Assembly: GCA_023386815.1 (NCBI GenBank)
Contig: JAEWIZ010000023.1
Location: 1 to 64,000 of the forward strand
Length of the DNA stretch: 64,000 nucleotides
DNA from: Bacillota bacterium
Lineage (GTDB): Bacteria > Bacillota > Clostridia > Lachnospirales > Lachnospiraceae
Direction: 5' to 3'
In this document: piece after piece, positions 51,004-60,095 of the stretch
How positions within the stretch are numbered: position 1 is the first letter of the stretch
Layout of the letters: each line of letters begins with the position of its first letter
Made by a program: the position numbers and the translations under genes
The notes under the pieces: model-generated
Databases searched by the model: none
The model's input: the letters and a program-made list of their open reading frames with translations, nothing else
What the model was told of the DNA's origin: nothing

Positions 51004-53517
51004 CTAGATGCTTTTAGATGCTTTATTTATCAAATATTCTTTACCAAGATAAGCCTGCCCCAAACTGATGCCACCATCATTTGGTGGAACCAATCGGTTT
51101 AGATATACCTCAAACCCATCTTCTCTAAGAAGTGCTACCGTTTTTTCCACTAGAAGGGTATTTTGAAAGACACCACCGCTTAGTGCTATCTGTTTGAAAT
51201 GATACCTTTCTCTCAATCGGTTACTAACTCTTGCGATTACCTGAGCTACCGCATTATGAAAGCCAAGAGCGAGAGCTGCCAATTCCTTCTCACCTCTTGA
51301 TTGGCAGATTGCTTGTAGAACCGGTGACGCATCAACCTCAATAACATCCTCCTTTTCTATTAAGTCAAATTCCATTCGTGTCGCTAAGCTACCGGATCGT
51401 TCAGCTAAAATTGCCTCCTGCTCCAGGAGTACCGCGCATTCACCCTCATACTGATTATATTGCCCGACTCCCAGGATGGATGCAACTGCATCAAAAAGAC
51501 GACCCATGCTTGAGGACTCAATATTATTAATACCATACTCTATCGCCGCCTTAATCACATCCTTACGTTCGTCTTGAATGTATTCTTCCAAACCACAGTT
51601 GATTAAATAGCAGGTCGCTGTCTTTAACGCGTCCTTTACCGACCCATCTCCACCTAGTAACCTTATATTTTTTAGATGTGCAGCACGTATGTATGTTGCC
51701 TTCTCGCAGACCAAAAACTCTCCACCCCAGATATTGCCGTCGGTACCGTATCCAGTGCCGTCAAAAGCCACACCCAGGACTTTCCCCTGCAAACCATGCT
51801 CAGCCATTACCGATGCGATATGAGCATGATGATGCTGTACTTCCCATACCGGCAGGTTAAGCTTTCTCGCAAACCTTGTAGACAGGTAGTTAGGATGCAA
51901 ATCACAAACAGCTAACGTCGGATTTAACCGAAGTAGACTTGTTAAATCTTCATAGGATTTGTTATATTCCTTATTTACGGAGATACTTTCCAGGTCTCCG
52001 AAATGCTGTGACATAATTGCCTGATTATGATGGAGCAGACAAAAAGCTGCTTTCAAATCTCCTCCTGCTGCAAATATAGTATATTCTTCCGTCTTATCCG
52101 AAGTATTCTTAAGAAGAATTGGATACGGGGTATACCCCCTGCTTCTTCGAAGCAATTGAGGCTTTCCGTCAATTACTTTTCCTACAGAATCATCGACTGA
52201 CCTGACAATTCTTCGCTTATGATAAAGAACACCATCTAACTCCTTGGTATCCAAGGATAAGATGATCTCATCCTCCCGGATGATCGCTTGATCTGAGATA
52301 TTAGCACTGGTCATAATGAGTGGTCCACATTGCTTCGTTAATAAGACCTGCAACGGTGTATAAGGAAGAAATGCCCCACAATATAGACTCCTCTGATTTG
52401 TGGAAGGCGCCATATCATTATAGTTCATTTGGAGTAGTACGATGGGTCGTGCCTTTGATTCTAATAAGCGTCCTTCTTCCTCTGACACCAAACAATGCCT
52501 TTTTATAGTCTCAAGAGAATCAAACATGACTGCAAAGGGCTTTTTTTCTCTCCCTTTTAACCTTCTTAACCTTTGTACCGTTTTCTCCCGAAAGGGAGAA
52601 CAAACAAAATGATATCCACCAATTCCCTTCACAGCAAGGATTCCACCAGCTTTTAACCTTCGAAAAGCTTCCATCATTGCCTCTTCACAATAATGCTCTT
52701 CTATCTCCTCCCTCATTCCATAATTCCTTCCACGATATATCAAATAAGGCCCACAGTCATTACAGGATATTGTCTGAGCATGAAATCGGCGGTCTTTCTT
52801 AGAGGTATACTCGGTTAAGCAGTTTGGACACATATCAAAATTCTTCATGGTAGTCGTGGGGCGATCATAGGGCATAGACTCGATAATTGTATATCTTGGT
52901 CCACAGGAAGTGCAGCTGATAAATGCATTCTTCCATCTGCGATTAGAGTTTTGTTCAAGCTCCTTTTGACAACTAGGACAGATGGAAAGATCAGGTGGTA
53001 TGACAGTTACATCATCCCTTTCCTTGCTTTCAAGAATAATAAAATCCATCCGCTCATTATTCTCGCTTTCTTCTTCTCTTCCATTAGCTCTTGCTATAAA
53101 GTCAGTAACCTGTTCTATTTTAATCTCTATAATCTCGAATCCTTCCTTAGGGAGGTCTTCGATCTCTTTTTGAAAGCTTTCTAATTGCTGTGTTTTGGCA
53201 CGTGCCAATATCTCCACATAATCGCCTATATTTCTAACATAGCCCTGAATGTCCCACTTTTTCGCCATATGATAGATTAGGGGGCGAAAACCTACCCCCT
53301 GAACCATCCCGAAAACTTTTATTTCCTTAGCTATCCATCTATTGCTATCATTTATTTTTTTCTTTCTTATTTTATTTCTAGTTATCCTCTTCCTTATTCC
53401 ATTTATTTTTTTTCTTGTTATCTGCTTCCTTACTCCATTTATCTTTTTTCCAGTTAGCTGCTTCCTTGTTCCATTTATCTTTTTTCTAGTTATCCGTTTC
53501 TTTTTTCTATTATCCAT
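51004..53517 (-). CDS. hypF: Carbamoyltransferase HypF with repetitive N-terminal extension
   Basis: An 837-aa enzyme that transfers the carbamoyl group from carbamoyl phosphate to HypE. Residues 1-60 are a lysine-rich repeat region. Then follow an acylphosphatase domain (KVFGMVQGVGFRPLIYHMAK near residue 70), paired zinc fingers (CPSCQ...CTSCG and CPNC...CNDCG), a YrdC-like domain and a Kae1-like domain with VQHHHAHIASVMAEHG near 550 and VAFDGTGYGTDGNIWGG. The ATG at 53517 lies within the last codons of hypB. No alternative start exists before the acylphosphatase domain, so the extension should be translated. Confidence 0.93.
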   Translation of the reverse strand: MDNRKKKRITRKKINGTRKQLTGKKINGVRKQITRKKINGIRKRITRNKIRKKKINDSNRWIAKEIKVFGMVQGVGFRPLIYHMAKKWDIQGYVRNIGDYVEILARAKTQQLESFQKEIEDLPKEGFEIIEIKIEQVTDFIARANGREEESENNERMDFIILESKERDDVTVIPPDLSICPSCQKELEQNSNRRWKNAFISCTSCGPRYTIIESMPYDRPTTTMKNFDMCPNCLTEYTSKKDRRFHAQTISCNDCGPYLIYRGRNYGMREEIEEHYCEEAMMEAFRRLKAGGILAVKGIGGYHFVCSPFREKTVQRLRRLKGREKKPFAVMFDSLETIKRHCLVSEEEGRLLESKARPIVLLQMNYNDMAPSTNQRSLYCGAFLPYTPLQVLLTKQCGPLIMTSANISDQAIIREDEIILSLDTKELDGVLYHKRRIVRSVDDSVGKVIDGKPQLLRRSRGYTPYPILLKNTSDKTEEYTIFAAGGDLKAAFCLLHHNQAIMSQHFGDLESISVNKEYNKSYEDLTSLLRLNPTLAVCDLHPNYLSTRFARKLNLPVWEVQHHHAHIASVMAEHGLQGKVLGVAFDGTGYGTDGNIWGGEFLVCEKATYIRAAHLKNIRLLGGDGSVKDALKTATCYLINCGLEEYIQDERKDVIKAAIEYGINNIESSSMGRLFDAVASILGVGQYNQYEGECAVLLEQEAILAERSGSLATRMEFDLIEKEDVIEVDASPVLQAICQSRGEKELAALALGFHNAVAQVIARVSNRLRERYHFKQIALSGGVFQNTLLVEKTVALLREDGFEVYLNRLVPPNDGGISLGQAYLGKEYLINKASKSI
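53383..53490 (-). repeat. Three 36-bp coding repeats at the 5' end of hypF
   Basis: Residues 10-45 of HypF are three 12-residue copies, TRKKINGTRKQL, TGKKINGVRKQI and TRKKINGIRKRI, with a partial fourth (TRNKIRKKKIN). The matching DNA is a 36-bp in-frame tandem repeat. The array starts just after the hypB stop codon. Confidence 0.85.
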
Positions 53518-54143
53518 GTCACCACTTCATCAAAGCCCTCTTCGGTCTTTCCTGATACCTTTATCACAGGAGCCGTTTTATTTAAAGCTCTCACACCCTT
53601 CATAAAAAACGCTTCATCAAAATCAACATACGGTAATAAATCACATTTATTCAGTAGAATAAGATCTGCTTTTTCGAAGGCCAATGGATATTTATAGGGC
53701 TTATCACTGCCTTCCGTCACTGAGGAGATAAGCATCTTCGCATGCTCTCCGATCATAAATTCTGCCGGACAAACTAAATTCCCAATATTCTCGATGAATA
53801 GCACACCGTCTCTTATATTTAGGTTCTCAACTGCCTGTTCAATCAATGGTGAGTCTAAATGACAGGCACCACCAGTATTGATCTGGATTGTCTTGACTCC
53901 TAAGGCCTGTAATGTCTTCGTATCAAAATCCGCCTCAATATCTCCCTCAATCACATAAGGAGTAACACGATCAAGACGTTTCACGATCTGGATTAAGGAG
54001 GTAGTTTTTCCTGCCCCCGGCGCCCCCATTACATTAATTGCATAGATCCCATAGTTCGTTAATTTCGTATTGGTAAGCGCTGCAATCTCTTCGTTTTTAT
54101 CATATACCGATAACAGAATCTCAATTTCCTTATTCTCTGTCAA
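53490..54143 (-). CDS. hypB: Hydrogenase nickel-insertion GTPase HypB
   Basis: A 217-aa SIMIBI GTPase that delivers nickel to the hydrogenase large subunit with HypA. The P-loop is MGAPGAGKTTSLIQ near residue 40; the dimer metal-site loop is GGACHLDSPLIEQAV, and the later elements are IENIGNLVCPAEF and LLNKCDLLPYVDF. Unlike many HypB proteins it has no histidine-rich or CxxCGC N-terminus. TTG is the likely start codon: AAGGAGG lies 8 nt before it, while the longer GTG frame starts without a site. The 3' end carries the hypF start. Confidence 0.92.
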   Translation of the reverse strand: MTENKEIEILLSVYDKNEEIAALTNTKLTNYGIYAINVMGAPGAGKTTSLIQIVKRLDRVTPYVIEGDIEADFDTKTLQALGVKTIQINTGGACHLDSPLIEQAVENLNIRDGVLFIENIGNLVCPAEFMIGEHAKMLISSVTEGSDKPYKYPLAFEKADLILLNKCDLLPYVDFDEAFFMKGVRALNKTAPVIKVSGKTEEGFDEVVTWIIEKRNG

Positions 54144-54257
54144 GCCAGCCCCCTCCTTTCCTCCTTCAAGTTTTTTTGTCACAACTCAGAAACCACGGCC
54201 TTTTCCTAGCAATATAGGTTCCTGAATAATAGGCTCCTGAATAAGACTTGAATGGCT

Positions 54258-54602
54258 TCAGCATTCAATTTCAATCGACTTTATATAAAATTCCTTTCCA
54301 ACCTCTGTTGGGCTACCCTCTCCTTCACAAAGAGGGCATGCAAAGGTAAAGGGTTTGCGTACAAACAGTTCACCACATTGATTGCATTTTAATCTTGGCA
54401 TAATACGTTCCATATCCAGCTTTGCTTTCTCACACAGACTTCCCTGTGCTATGATATCAAAATATAAATCAATCGAACTGGATACATAGCCACAATCATC
54501 TCCCACTACTAGATGAATTACCTTAACCGCTTTTGCTCCATATTCTTTCGCATACTCACTTGCAATATGAATTATGTGTTGGGTGATTGGATATTCGTGC
54601 AT
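54258..54602 (-). CDS. hypA: Hydrogenase nickel metallochaperone HypA
   Basis: A 114-aa nickel- and zinc-binding chaperone. The N-terminal nickel site begins Met-His (MHEYPITQHIIHIASEYA), and the zinc site is CNQC...CPLC near residues 73-90. The C-terminal tail (KEFYIKSIEIEC) is as usual. It overlaps echF by 31 bp, which suggests translational coupling of hydrogenase and maturation genes. A short 15-bp direct repeat (ATAGGTTCCTGAATA type, two copies) lies in the gap to hypB. Confidence 0.93.
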   Translation of the reverse strand: MHEYPITQHIIHIASEYAKEYGAKAVKVIHLVVGDDCGYVSSSIDLYFDIIAQGSLCEKAKLDMERIMPRLKCNQCGELFVRKPFTFACPLCEGEGSPTEVGKEFYIKSIEIEC

Positions 54603-54934
54603 TTAATTCGCTCATCCCTTACTTTTTCATAGGATGGTGAGGTATATTGATTGTCCATGGTCAGGCATTTCTTCGGACATACTTCACCACAATAATTACA
54701 TTGGATACAACTAAACCGTTCAATACTCCACTTACTATTTGCCTTTTCTACTTTGATTGCTCCCGTAGGACATCGTCTTTCACACAAACCGCAAAAGATA
54801 CACTGATCAATTTCAATTTCGATCTTACCTCGGGTACGTGGGTAGTTTTCTCTCGGCTTTGTTGGGTATGGTGCAGTATAGGGTCCGTGAAATAAATTTT
54901 TCAGTAAAATCTTACTCATGCTAAAATACGACAT
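54572..54934 (-). CDS. echF: Ech hydrogenase ferredoxin-like subunit EchF
   Basis: A 120-aa subunit with two [4Fe-4S] motifs: CIFCGLCERRCPTGAI near residue 44 and CIQCNYCGEVCPKKCL near 76. It carries electrons between soluble ferredoxin and the catalytic subunits, like HycF or NuoI. The N-terminal leader has PTKPRENYPRTRGKIEI. GAGG stands 6 nt before the ATG. It overlaps the hypA start. Confidence 0.93.
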   Translation of the reverse strand: MSYFSMSKILLKNLFHGPYTAPYPTKPRENYPRTRGKIEIEIDQCIFCGLCERRCPTGAIKVEKANSKWSIERFSCIQCNYCGEVCPKKCLTMDNQYTSPSYEKVRDERIKCTNIQSPNT

Positions 54935-54973
54935 AGAAACCTCAATTCCTCCGCAGCCTGCGGTATAAACTTA

Positions 54974-56053
54974 TTATCTCTCTGTGCAGCTGATACAGGG
55001 ATCAATGGTAAGTATCAGAATCGGAACATCTGCAAGTGCACACCCTTTTAAGGTTTCAAGAAGCGCCGGTACATTTGCAAAGGTAGGGGTTCGCACTCTC
55101 AATCGATCCAGATACTTCGTCCCATTTGCCTTAGCATAATACACAACCTCTCCTCTGGGTTGTTCCAACCGGGTAAAATGTTCTCCCGATGGATTCCCTG
55201 TAATTTTTATCTTAATCTCTCCTTCCGGTATTAGGGTAGCACAATGCTTAATAATACTGATGGATTGAAATAGTTCTTTAATCCTTACGGAAATTCTTGC
55301 AAAACAATCCCCTTCTGTTTCAGTAATTGGTTTAATTTTTATCCGGTCGTAGGCCGCATAACCCTGACTTCTCATATCCATCTTAATTCCGCTGGCTCTA
55401 GCCATGGGTCCAACTGCTCCCAGGTCAAAGGCTGCTTGCTTCGATAAGACACCGACGCCCTTTGTGCGCATCTTTACAGTATTATCATTTAGAAATACCC
55501 TGGATAGCTCCTTTATTTCCTTTTCCATATCAGACAGCGTGTTTACGATCTTGTTTATTGTGGCATCATCAATGTCCTTTCGAACGCCTCCAATATCACA
55601 AACTGAAAAGATAACACGACCACCTGTTGTCTCTTCAAATATATCTAAGATCAACTCTCTCAATTTCCAAGATTGCATAAACAAGCTCTCAAAACCAAAG
55701 GCATCCGCCATAAGCCCCAACCATAACAGATGGCTGTGAAGACGGGATAACTCCGCCCAGATGGTTCTTAAAAACTTGGCTCTTTCCGGTATCTGGGCAC
55801 CAAAAATGCTTTCTACTGCCATACAATATCCCATCCCATGCATAAAGGAGCAGATTCCGCAGATTCTCTCCGCCACATAGGTATATTGCTGAAAATCCTT
55901 TTTTTCCACCAGCTTTTCCAGTCCACGATGGATGTAACCGATTCTGGGTATCGCATATTCTACTGTTTCATCCACCAGAACCAAGTCCAGATGGATTGGC
56001 TCCGGTAGTACCGGATGCTGTGGTCCAAAGGGAATAACCGTTCGTTTTCCCAC
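54974..56053 (-). CDS. echE: Ech [NiFe]-hydrogenase large (catalytic) subunit EchE
   Basis: A 359-aa subunit carrying the NiFe site, related to NuoD. The two cysteine pairs are RICGIC near residue 64 and DPCISC near 352. The protein ends only three residues after the second pair (TER), so there is no C-terminal peptide for a maturation protease to remove, and no protease gene is present nearby. The start is GTG overlapping the echD stop (TAGTG), with AGGGTG 8 nt before it. The NuoD-like region is seen in GPQHPVLPEPIHL, RGLEK and GPMARASGIKMD. Confidence 0.95.
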   Translation of the reverse strand: MGKRTVIPFGPQHPVLPEPIHLDLVLVDETVEYAIPRIGYIHRGLEKLVEKKDFQQYTYVAERICGICSFMHGMGYCMAVESIFGAQIPERAKFLRTIWAELSRLHSHLLWLGLMADAFGFESLFMQSWKLRELILDIFEETTGGRVIFSVCDIGGVRKDIDDATINKIVNTLSDMEKEIKELSRVFLNDNTVKMRTKGVGVLSKQAAFDLGAVGPMARASGIKMDMRSQGYAAYDRIKIKPITETEGDCFARISVRIKELFQSISIIKHCATLIPEGEIKIKITGNPSGEHFTRLEQPRGEVVYYAKANGTKYLDRLRVRTPTFANVPALLETLKGCALADVPILILTIDPCISCTER

Positions 56054-56406
56054 TAGGATTCACCCTCTTTCTGTGCAAAAGGCGTTTTTATTGGTATCTG
56101 ATACAAGGAATCCTCAAAATCAATAGCCATATCCTTAATACTTACACCAAAAAGCTCTTTAATCTCATTCTCATACAAAAAAGAATAGGGGTAAATGACA
56201 CTGATACTCTCCACTTCCTGCTCCCCCTCTAGTACAAATCTTAAGGTTAGTAACTCAAAGTTTTTATCAAAGGAATAACTAAGCTCCATTCCATCCTTAT
56301 TCGTACAAGTAATCGCCACTAAACGGTATCCGCCGTTTTTTAACCTTAGGGTGTCCGCTAGTAATTCCTGAGGGGAAATTATTTTAATTGTTTGCAGATC
56401 CATCAT
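56053..56406 (-). CDS. echD: Ech hydrogenase subunit EchD (NuoC-like)
   Basis: A 117-aa subunit with the short NuoC-like fold (YRLVAITCTNKDGMELSYSF, EQEVESISVIYPYSFLYENE, IKELFGVSIKDM). It links the large and small subunits at the matrix-side arm in complex I-like enzymes. GGAGAAA precedes the ATG. It overlaps echC by 23 bp and echE by one base. Confidence 0.88.
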   Translation of the reverse strand: MMDLQTIKIISPQELLADTLRLKNGGYRLVAITCTNKDGMELSYSFDKNFELLTLRFVLEGEQEVESISVIYPYSFLYENEIKELFGVSIKDMAIDFEDSLYQIPIKTPFAQKEGES

Positions 56407-56863
56407 TTTCTCCGTTCCGCTGCTTTACAAGCATCTTCTCCTTACTAGCTTTGCGCTTGTTATTAAGTGCTGCTATGCCTTTTACAACTCCATCGATAAT
56501 CGCTTCCGGACGAGCCGCGCATCCTGGTACATACACATCTACCGGAATCACTTTATCAACACCTCCAACCACATTGTAGCATTCTGCAAATATCCCTCCG
56601 GAATTCGCACAGATTCCTACCGCGACAACTGCCTTAGGATCCGCCATTTGCTCATAGAGCTGCTTTACAACAGGTATATTCTGTTCATTCACACTACCAG
56701 TGATCAGTAAAATATCTGCATGCTTTGGATTACCAGTGTTTATAACTCCAAAACGTTCTATATCATATAACGGGGTAAGGCAGGCGAGAACCTCGATATC
56801 ACAGCCATTGCAGCTAGACCCGTCATAGTGCAAAATCCAAGGCGATTTCTTGACAAAACTCAT
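56384..56863 (-). CDS. echC: Ech hydrogenase small subunit EchC (NuoB-like)
   Basis: A 159-aa electron-transfer subunit with the proximal [4Fe-4S] ligands: CNGCDIEVLACLTP near residue 22, a Cys in VAVGICANSGG and one in VYVPGCAARPEA. The start giving MSFVKK is preferred because GGGAG lies 8 nt before it; the frame would otherwise begin 36 nt earlier. A glutamine/asparagine-rich tail follows. Confidence 0.95.
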   Translation of the reverse strand: MSFVKKSPWILHYDGSSCNGCDIEVLACLTPLYDIERFGVINTGNPKHADILLITGSVNEQNIPVVKQLYEQMADPKAVVAVGICANSGGIFAECYNVVGGVDKVIPVDVYVPGCAARPEAIIDGVVKGIAALNNKRKASKEKMLVKQRNGENDGSANN

Positions 56864-56906
56864 ACATACCACTCCCTTCCTCAGCCGATCAACTAGCATA
56901 TGTCTG

Positions 56907-57770
56907 CTACCGAAAATACGATAAGATAAATAAATTCACTGTACTTAACACACCTGTTACGACCCAGGAGCTGGTTAACGCTTGCTGCCATTTTACTCTT
57001 GCAAAGGCGTTGTCTATGATGATTTCCAGAAAGAAGATCAGCAGGCAGGCGAAAACTGCGAAAATATGGCTGAGCGGATTGGCATTGGCAAAGAAAAGAT
57101 AAATTAAGGCTAAGGCAATAACCGTCTCATACCAATGGGTAATCTCGATGACTGCCAGGTCTCTGCCAGAATACTCCGTCGTAATCCCTTTTACAATTTC
57201 CTGATGTCCGTGATGTGACATACTAAGATCAAAGGGTGACTTTCTTAGTTTAAAGGTCAAGATAAAGACAAATCCCACAAATATCCCCGGTAAAAAAATG
57301 ATTGCAGAATAAGGGGAAGTAATAATATTCTTTACAAAAAAGCTTCTATCCACATAATACAAACCAAAGCAAGCTAACAATACCATGGGCTCATAAGCCA
57401 TAATTTGAAGCAGCTCTCGCTCCGACCCTATGGTGCTATAGGGTGAATTCGAGGCATAACCGCCTAACACAAAAAACACGGAACCGAGCGTCAGGGCAAA
57501 AACCGCTAATAAAACATCCCCGCCTGACAACAAAAGTACGGTTGTAAAAATGACAAAGATCAAGGAAATATAGACAAAGAAACGATGCATTGAATTCACT
57601 TCAGTCGTCTCCTTGCTATAGAGCTTGAATACATCATAAAAGGGCTGTAACAGCGGAGGACCCTGTCGCCCCTGCATACGAGCTGTGATCACACGATCCA
57701 AACCGGTCAATACTCCTCCAAGGATCGGAGCAACAAGAATGATTCCTAACACAAGTAATAATCGAAGCAT
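56907..57770 (-). CDS. echB: Ech hydrogenase membrane subunit EchB (NuoH-like)
   Basis: A 287-aa membrane protein with about eight transmembrane helices that anchors the hydrophilic arm and lines part of the proton or sodium path. The segment KLRKSPFDLSMSHHGHQEIV is the NuoH-like quinone-cavity loop, with TTEYSGRDLAVIEITHWYE following. GGAGG lies about 9 nt before the ATG. The echA stop abuts the start without a gap. Confidence 0.93.
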   Translation of the reverse strand: MLRLLLVLGIILVAPILGGVLTGLDRVITARMQGRQGPPLLQPFYDVFKLYSKETTEVNSMHRFFVYISLIFVIFTTVLLLSGGDVLLAVFALTLGSVFFVLGGYASNSPYSTIGSERELLQIMAYEPMVLLACFGLYYVDRSFFVKNIITSPYSAIIFLPGIFVGFVFILTFKLRKSPFDLSMSHHGHQEIVKGITTEYSGRDLAVIEITHWYETVIALALIYLFFANANPLSHIFAVFACLLIFFLEIIIDNAFARVKWQQALTSSWVVTGVLSTVNLFILSYFR

Positions 57771-59678
57771 TTAAACCAGACCTCCAATCAAAAGAATCAC
57801 ACCGGCTACCAAAATCCCGCAAGAAACAATAGTTCCACATAGGGTTAAAGTCTTTATATCAAAGTACTTTCGAAGATACCAATTACGAAACTCTACTTTA
57901 CGGGATTCACACATGGCTCCACGAAAGGTCTTATTATCTCCCAGGTTTTCACCCGCCATATAGGTGGGAACCCTTCTTCTTATATCTTTTTTATAAATTG
58001 GGATAAAGCTGATCGGCAAAATAATTAACATACTCAGCATTACAAGCATAAGATTCACATCACTCGTATCGATGGGAACGGATGCCGTCGTGTGGAACAT
58101 AGTGGTGAGGAAGGGAACCAGTGCAAATTTAGAAATCAGCGGAAAACCAAAACACGATATTCCTACCAGGACTGCAAGAATAAAGATCGGAATCTCTTCC
58201 TCTTTATGAAATACTTGTTTTTCCTGCTCCGGTTTATTCGCATTCGAAACCAGTTTACCTAACCACTTAGCCCAGTAAAACAATGTCGCAGCACTACCAT
58301 AGGCAAGCAGAATGACTATGATAATATTATTGGAATCCATGAAGGCCTTCATCGCAACCCATTTTGAGATCAACATGCCAAAGGGTGCTAAAAACATACC
58401 TGCAATACCAATCATCATATATAAGGAAAGCCTTCTAGAGACATCCAAAAGAATATCCATATCCTCTACATTCCTGCTTCCAATCTGATGTTCAATGGAA
58501 CCAACGGTTAAAAACAAAAGGGATTTGGAAACCGCATGAAAAATGATCAACAAAATTGCTGCCCAAAGAGACTCCTGAGTTCCTACGCCCCCGCAAACCA
58601 CGATCAAACCAAGGTTTGCGATGGTGGAGTAAGCTAGAATCTTCTTAGCATCACTTCTGGTCACTGCCATGAAGGAGCAAAGTAAGAATGTAACCCCTCC
58701 AATAAAGGTTACCACTTTGCCTACACTCGTAACGCCTAGTAAGGGCGCCAGTCGAAGGATTAAATATACACCTGCTTTCACCATAGTTGCTGAATGTAAC
58801 AAAGCAGAAGAAGGTGTTGGTGCCACCATAGCACCCAGTAACCAAGAAGAAAAAGGCAACTGAGCTGACTTTGTCAAGGCTGCAAAGGATAGTAAAAACA
58901 CCGGTATTAATATGGTGGTTTCCGGCTTCATGTGAATCAACTCGGATAATTCAATTGTATTAAATTGCATACCGAGATACACAATTGCAACCGCAAATGC
59001 AAGTCCTCCGCCTAGATTAATTGTTAGCGCATGAAAAGAGTTATGTTTCGCATCCTTCGTCTTGGTATAACCAATGAGGAAAAAAGAACAAAGGGTCGTA
59101 ATTTCCCAGCAAAAATAAGCCCAGGTCAGATCATTACTTAAAACCAGACCAAACATGGCAGCCAGAAAGAGAAACATCGTCGACATAAAGAAGGTAATCC
59201 GTTCCTTATAGTGCTTATGATGCTTATGATATTCCTTCAAATAGCTAACTGCATAAATACAGATTAAGCTTCCTACAATTCCTATCACCAAAATCATGAT
59301 AAGGGACAGCTTATCAAATACAATTGCGTTTTTTACTTCAATTTCTTTCTTTTGGGTAAATTCAAACCATAATATTAGAGGTGTCTGTAGAATAGAAAAT
59401 AATGAAACTAGATATTTCTTTTGTTTTAAGCCTGACGTAATGATATAGATTGCTATCATTATTTCAATGATGGCGATCACATAATCAATTGTCTTCTCAA
59501 ATGGAAAGCGAAAGGATATTCTGTTATTAAAATATAAGCTGGCTACAAAAATCGTTAAAACTGCCGTAATGATTGCACTAATCCTCACTATGTAATCTCT
59601 GATTCTATCATTCCTGACTAGAAAAATGAGAAGTGCTGCTATTAATGGGAATAAAATTAATGTAGAAATTGCCTTCAT
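57771..59678 (-). CDS. echA: Ech hydrogenase membrane subunit EchA (NuoL-like antiporter)
   Basis: A 635-aa membrane protein of the NuoL/MrpA family with about 14-16 helices, thought to drive ion translocation coupled to hydrogen formation. Conserved features are the pump-core Glu/Lys region AALTKSAQLPFSSWLLGAMV and LLHSATMVKAGVYLILRLAP. The ATG giving MKAIST follows AAGGTG by 8 nt. It is the first gene of the operon, 130 bp after a consensus promoter. Confidence 0.93.
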   Translation of the reverse strand: MKAISTLILFPLIAALLIFLVRNDRIRDYIVRISAIITAVLTIFVASLYFNNRISFRFPFEKTIDYVIAIIEIMIAIYIITSGLKQKKYLVSLFSILQTPLILWFEFTQKKEIEVKNAIVFDKLSLIMILVIGIVGSLICIYAVSYLKEYHKHHKHYKERITFFMSTMFLFLAAMFGLVLSNDLTWAYFCWEITTLCSFFLIGYTKTKDAKHNSFHALTINLGGGLAFAVAIVYLGMQFNTIELSELIHMKPETTILIPVFLLSFAALTKSAQLPFSSWLLGAMVAPTPSSALLHSATMVKAGVYLILRLAPLLGVTSVGKVVTFIGGVTFLLCSFMAVTRSDAKKILAYSTIANLGLIVVCGGVGTQESLWAAILLIIFHAVSKSLLFLTVGSIEHQIGSRNVEDMDILLDVSRRLSLYMMIGIAGMFLAPFGMLISKWVAMKAFMDSNNIIIVILLAYGSAATLFYWAKWLGKLVSNANKPEQEKQVFHKEEEIPIFILAVLVGISCFGFPLISKFALVPFLTTMFHTTASVPIDTSDVNLMLVMLSMLIILPISFIPIYKKDIRRRVPTYMAGENLGDNKTFRGAMCESRKVEFRNWYLRKYFDIKTLTLCGTIVSCGILVAGVILLIGGLV

Positions 59679-59805
59679 ATTCACGTCACCTTATCTTTAC
59701 ATATCTATGTTCTTTTGTATTCAAGTAACAATATTCTTGTCTAATAAGCTGCAATTACAAAGATTTAACACTAATTATCTGTATATCATCCACAATTATG
59801 AATTC

Positions 59806-59833
59806 ATTATAGCACCACAAAATCAATTGTCAA
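59806..59833 (-). promoter_or_regulatory. Consensus sigma-A promoter of the ech-hyp operon
   Basis: On the minus strand TTGACA (59833-59828), a 16-bp spacer and TATAAT (59811-59806) match both consensus hexamers exactly. The start site would be near 59800, giving a leader of about 120 nt before echA. The perfect match suggests strong, largely constitutive expression unless a repressor binds. The remaining 225 bp to the serS promoter show no gene. Confidence 0.85.
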
Positions 59834-60060
59834 TCATTGTTATTTATAAAACATTCTCATAAAATTCCTTTCTAAAACAATTCACTTTTAACATCTTCGT
59901 TCTTTTCTTTCATTCCTATTTTCTTGAATTTTTGAGCTAATATTTTTATATACAATTACTCTTTGATTTTATGCTAGCAATTCCTATTTTATTTTAGCTT
60001 TACTCTATCCCTTTCACATACCCTTAATTTTATTCCATTTTTTACCTTCTTAAATTTCTC

Positions 60061-60089
60061 TTGCCAATCAACTGAAAGAGTTATATAAT
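60061..60089 (+). promoter_or_regulatory. serS promoter
   Basis: TTGCCA, a 17-bp spacer and TATAAT place the transcription start near 60096, at the 5' end of the T-box leader. Confidence 0.75.
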
Positions 60090-60095
60090 GTTAGC

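Noticed and set aside
53342..53605. 87-aa hydrophobic plus-strand frame opposite hypF/hypB
   Set aside because: It is the complement of the lysine-rich hypF repeats, so its hydrophobicity is an artefact.
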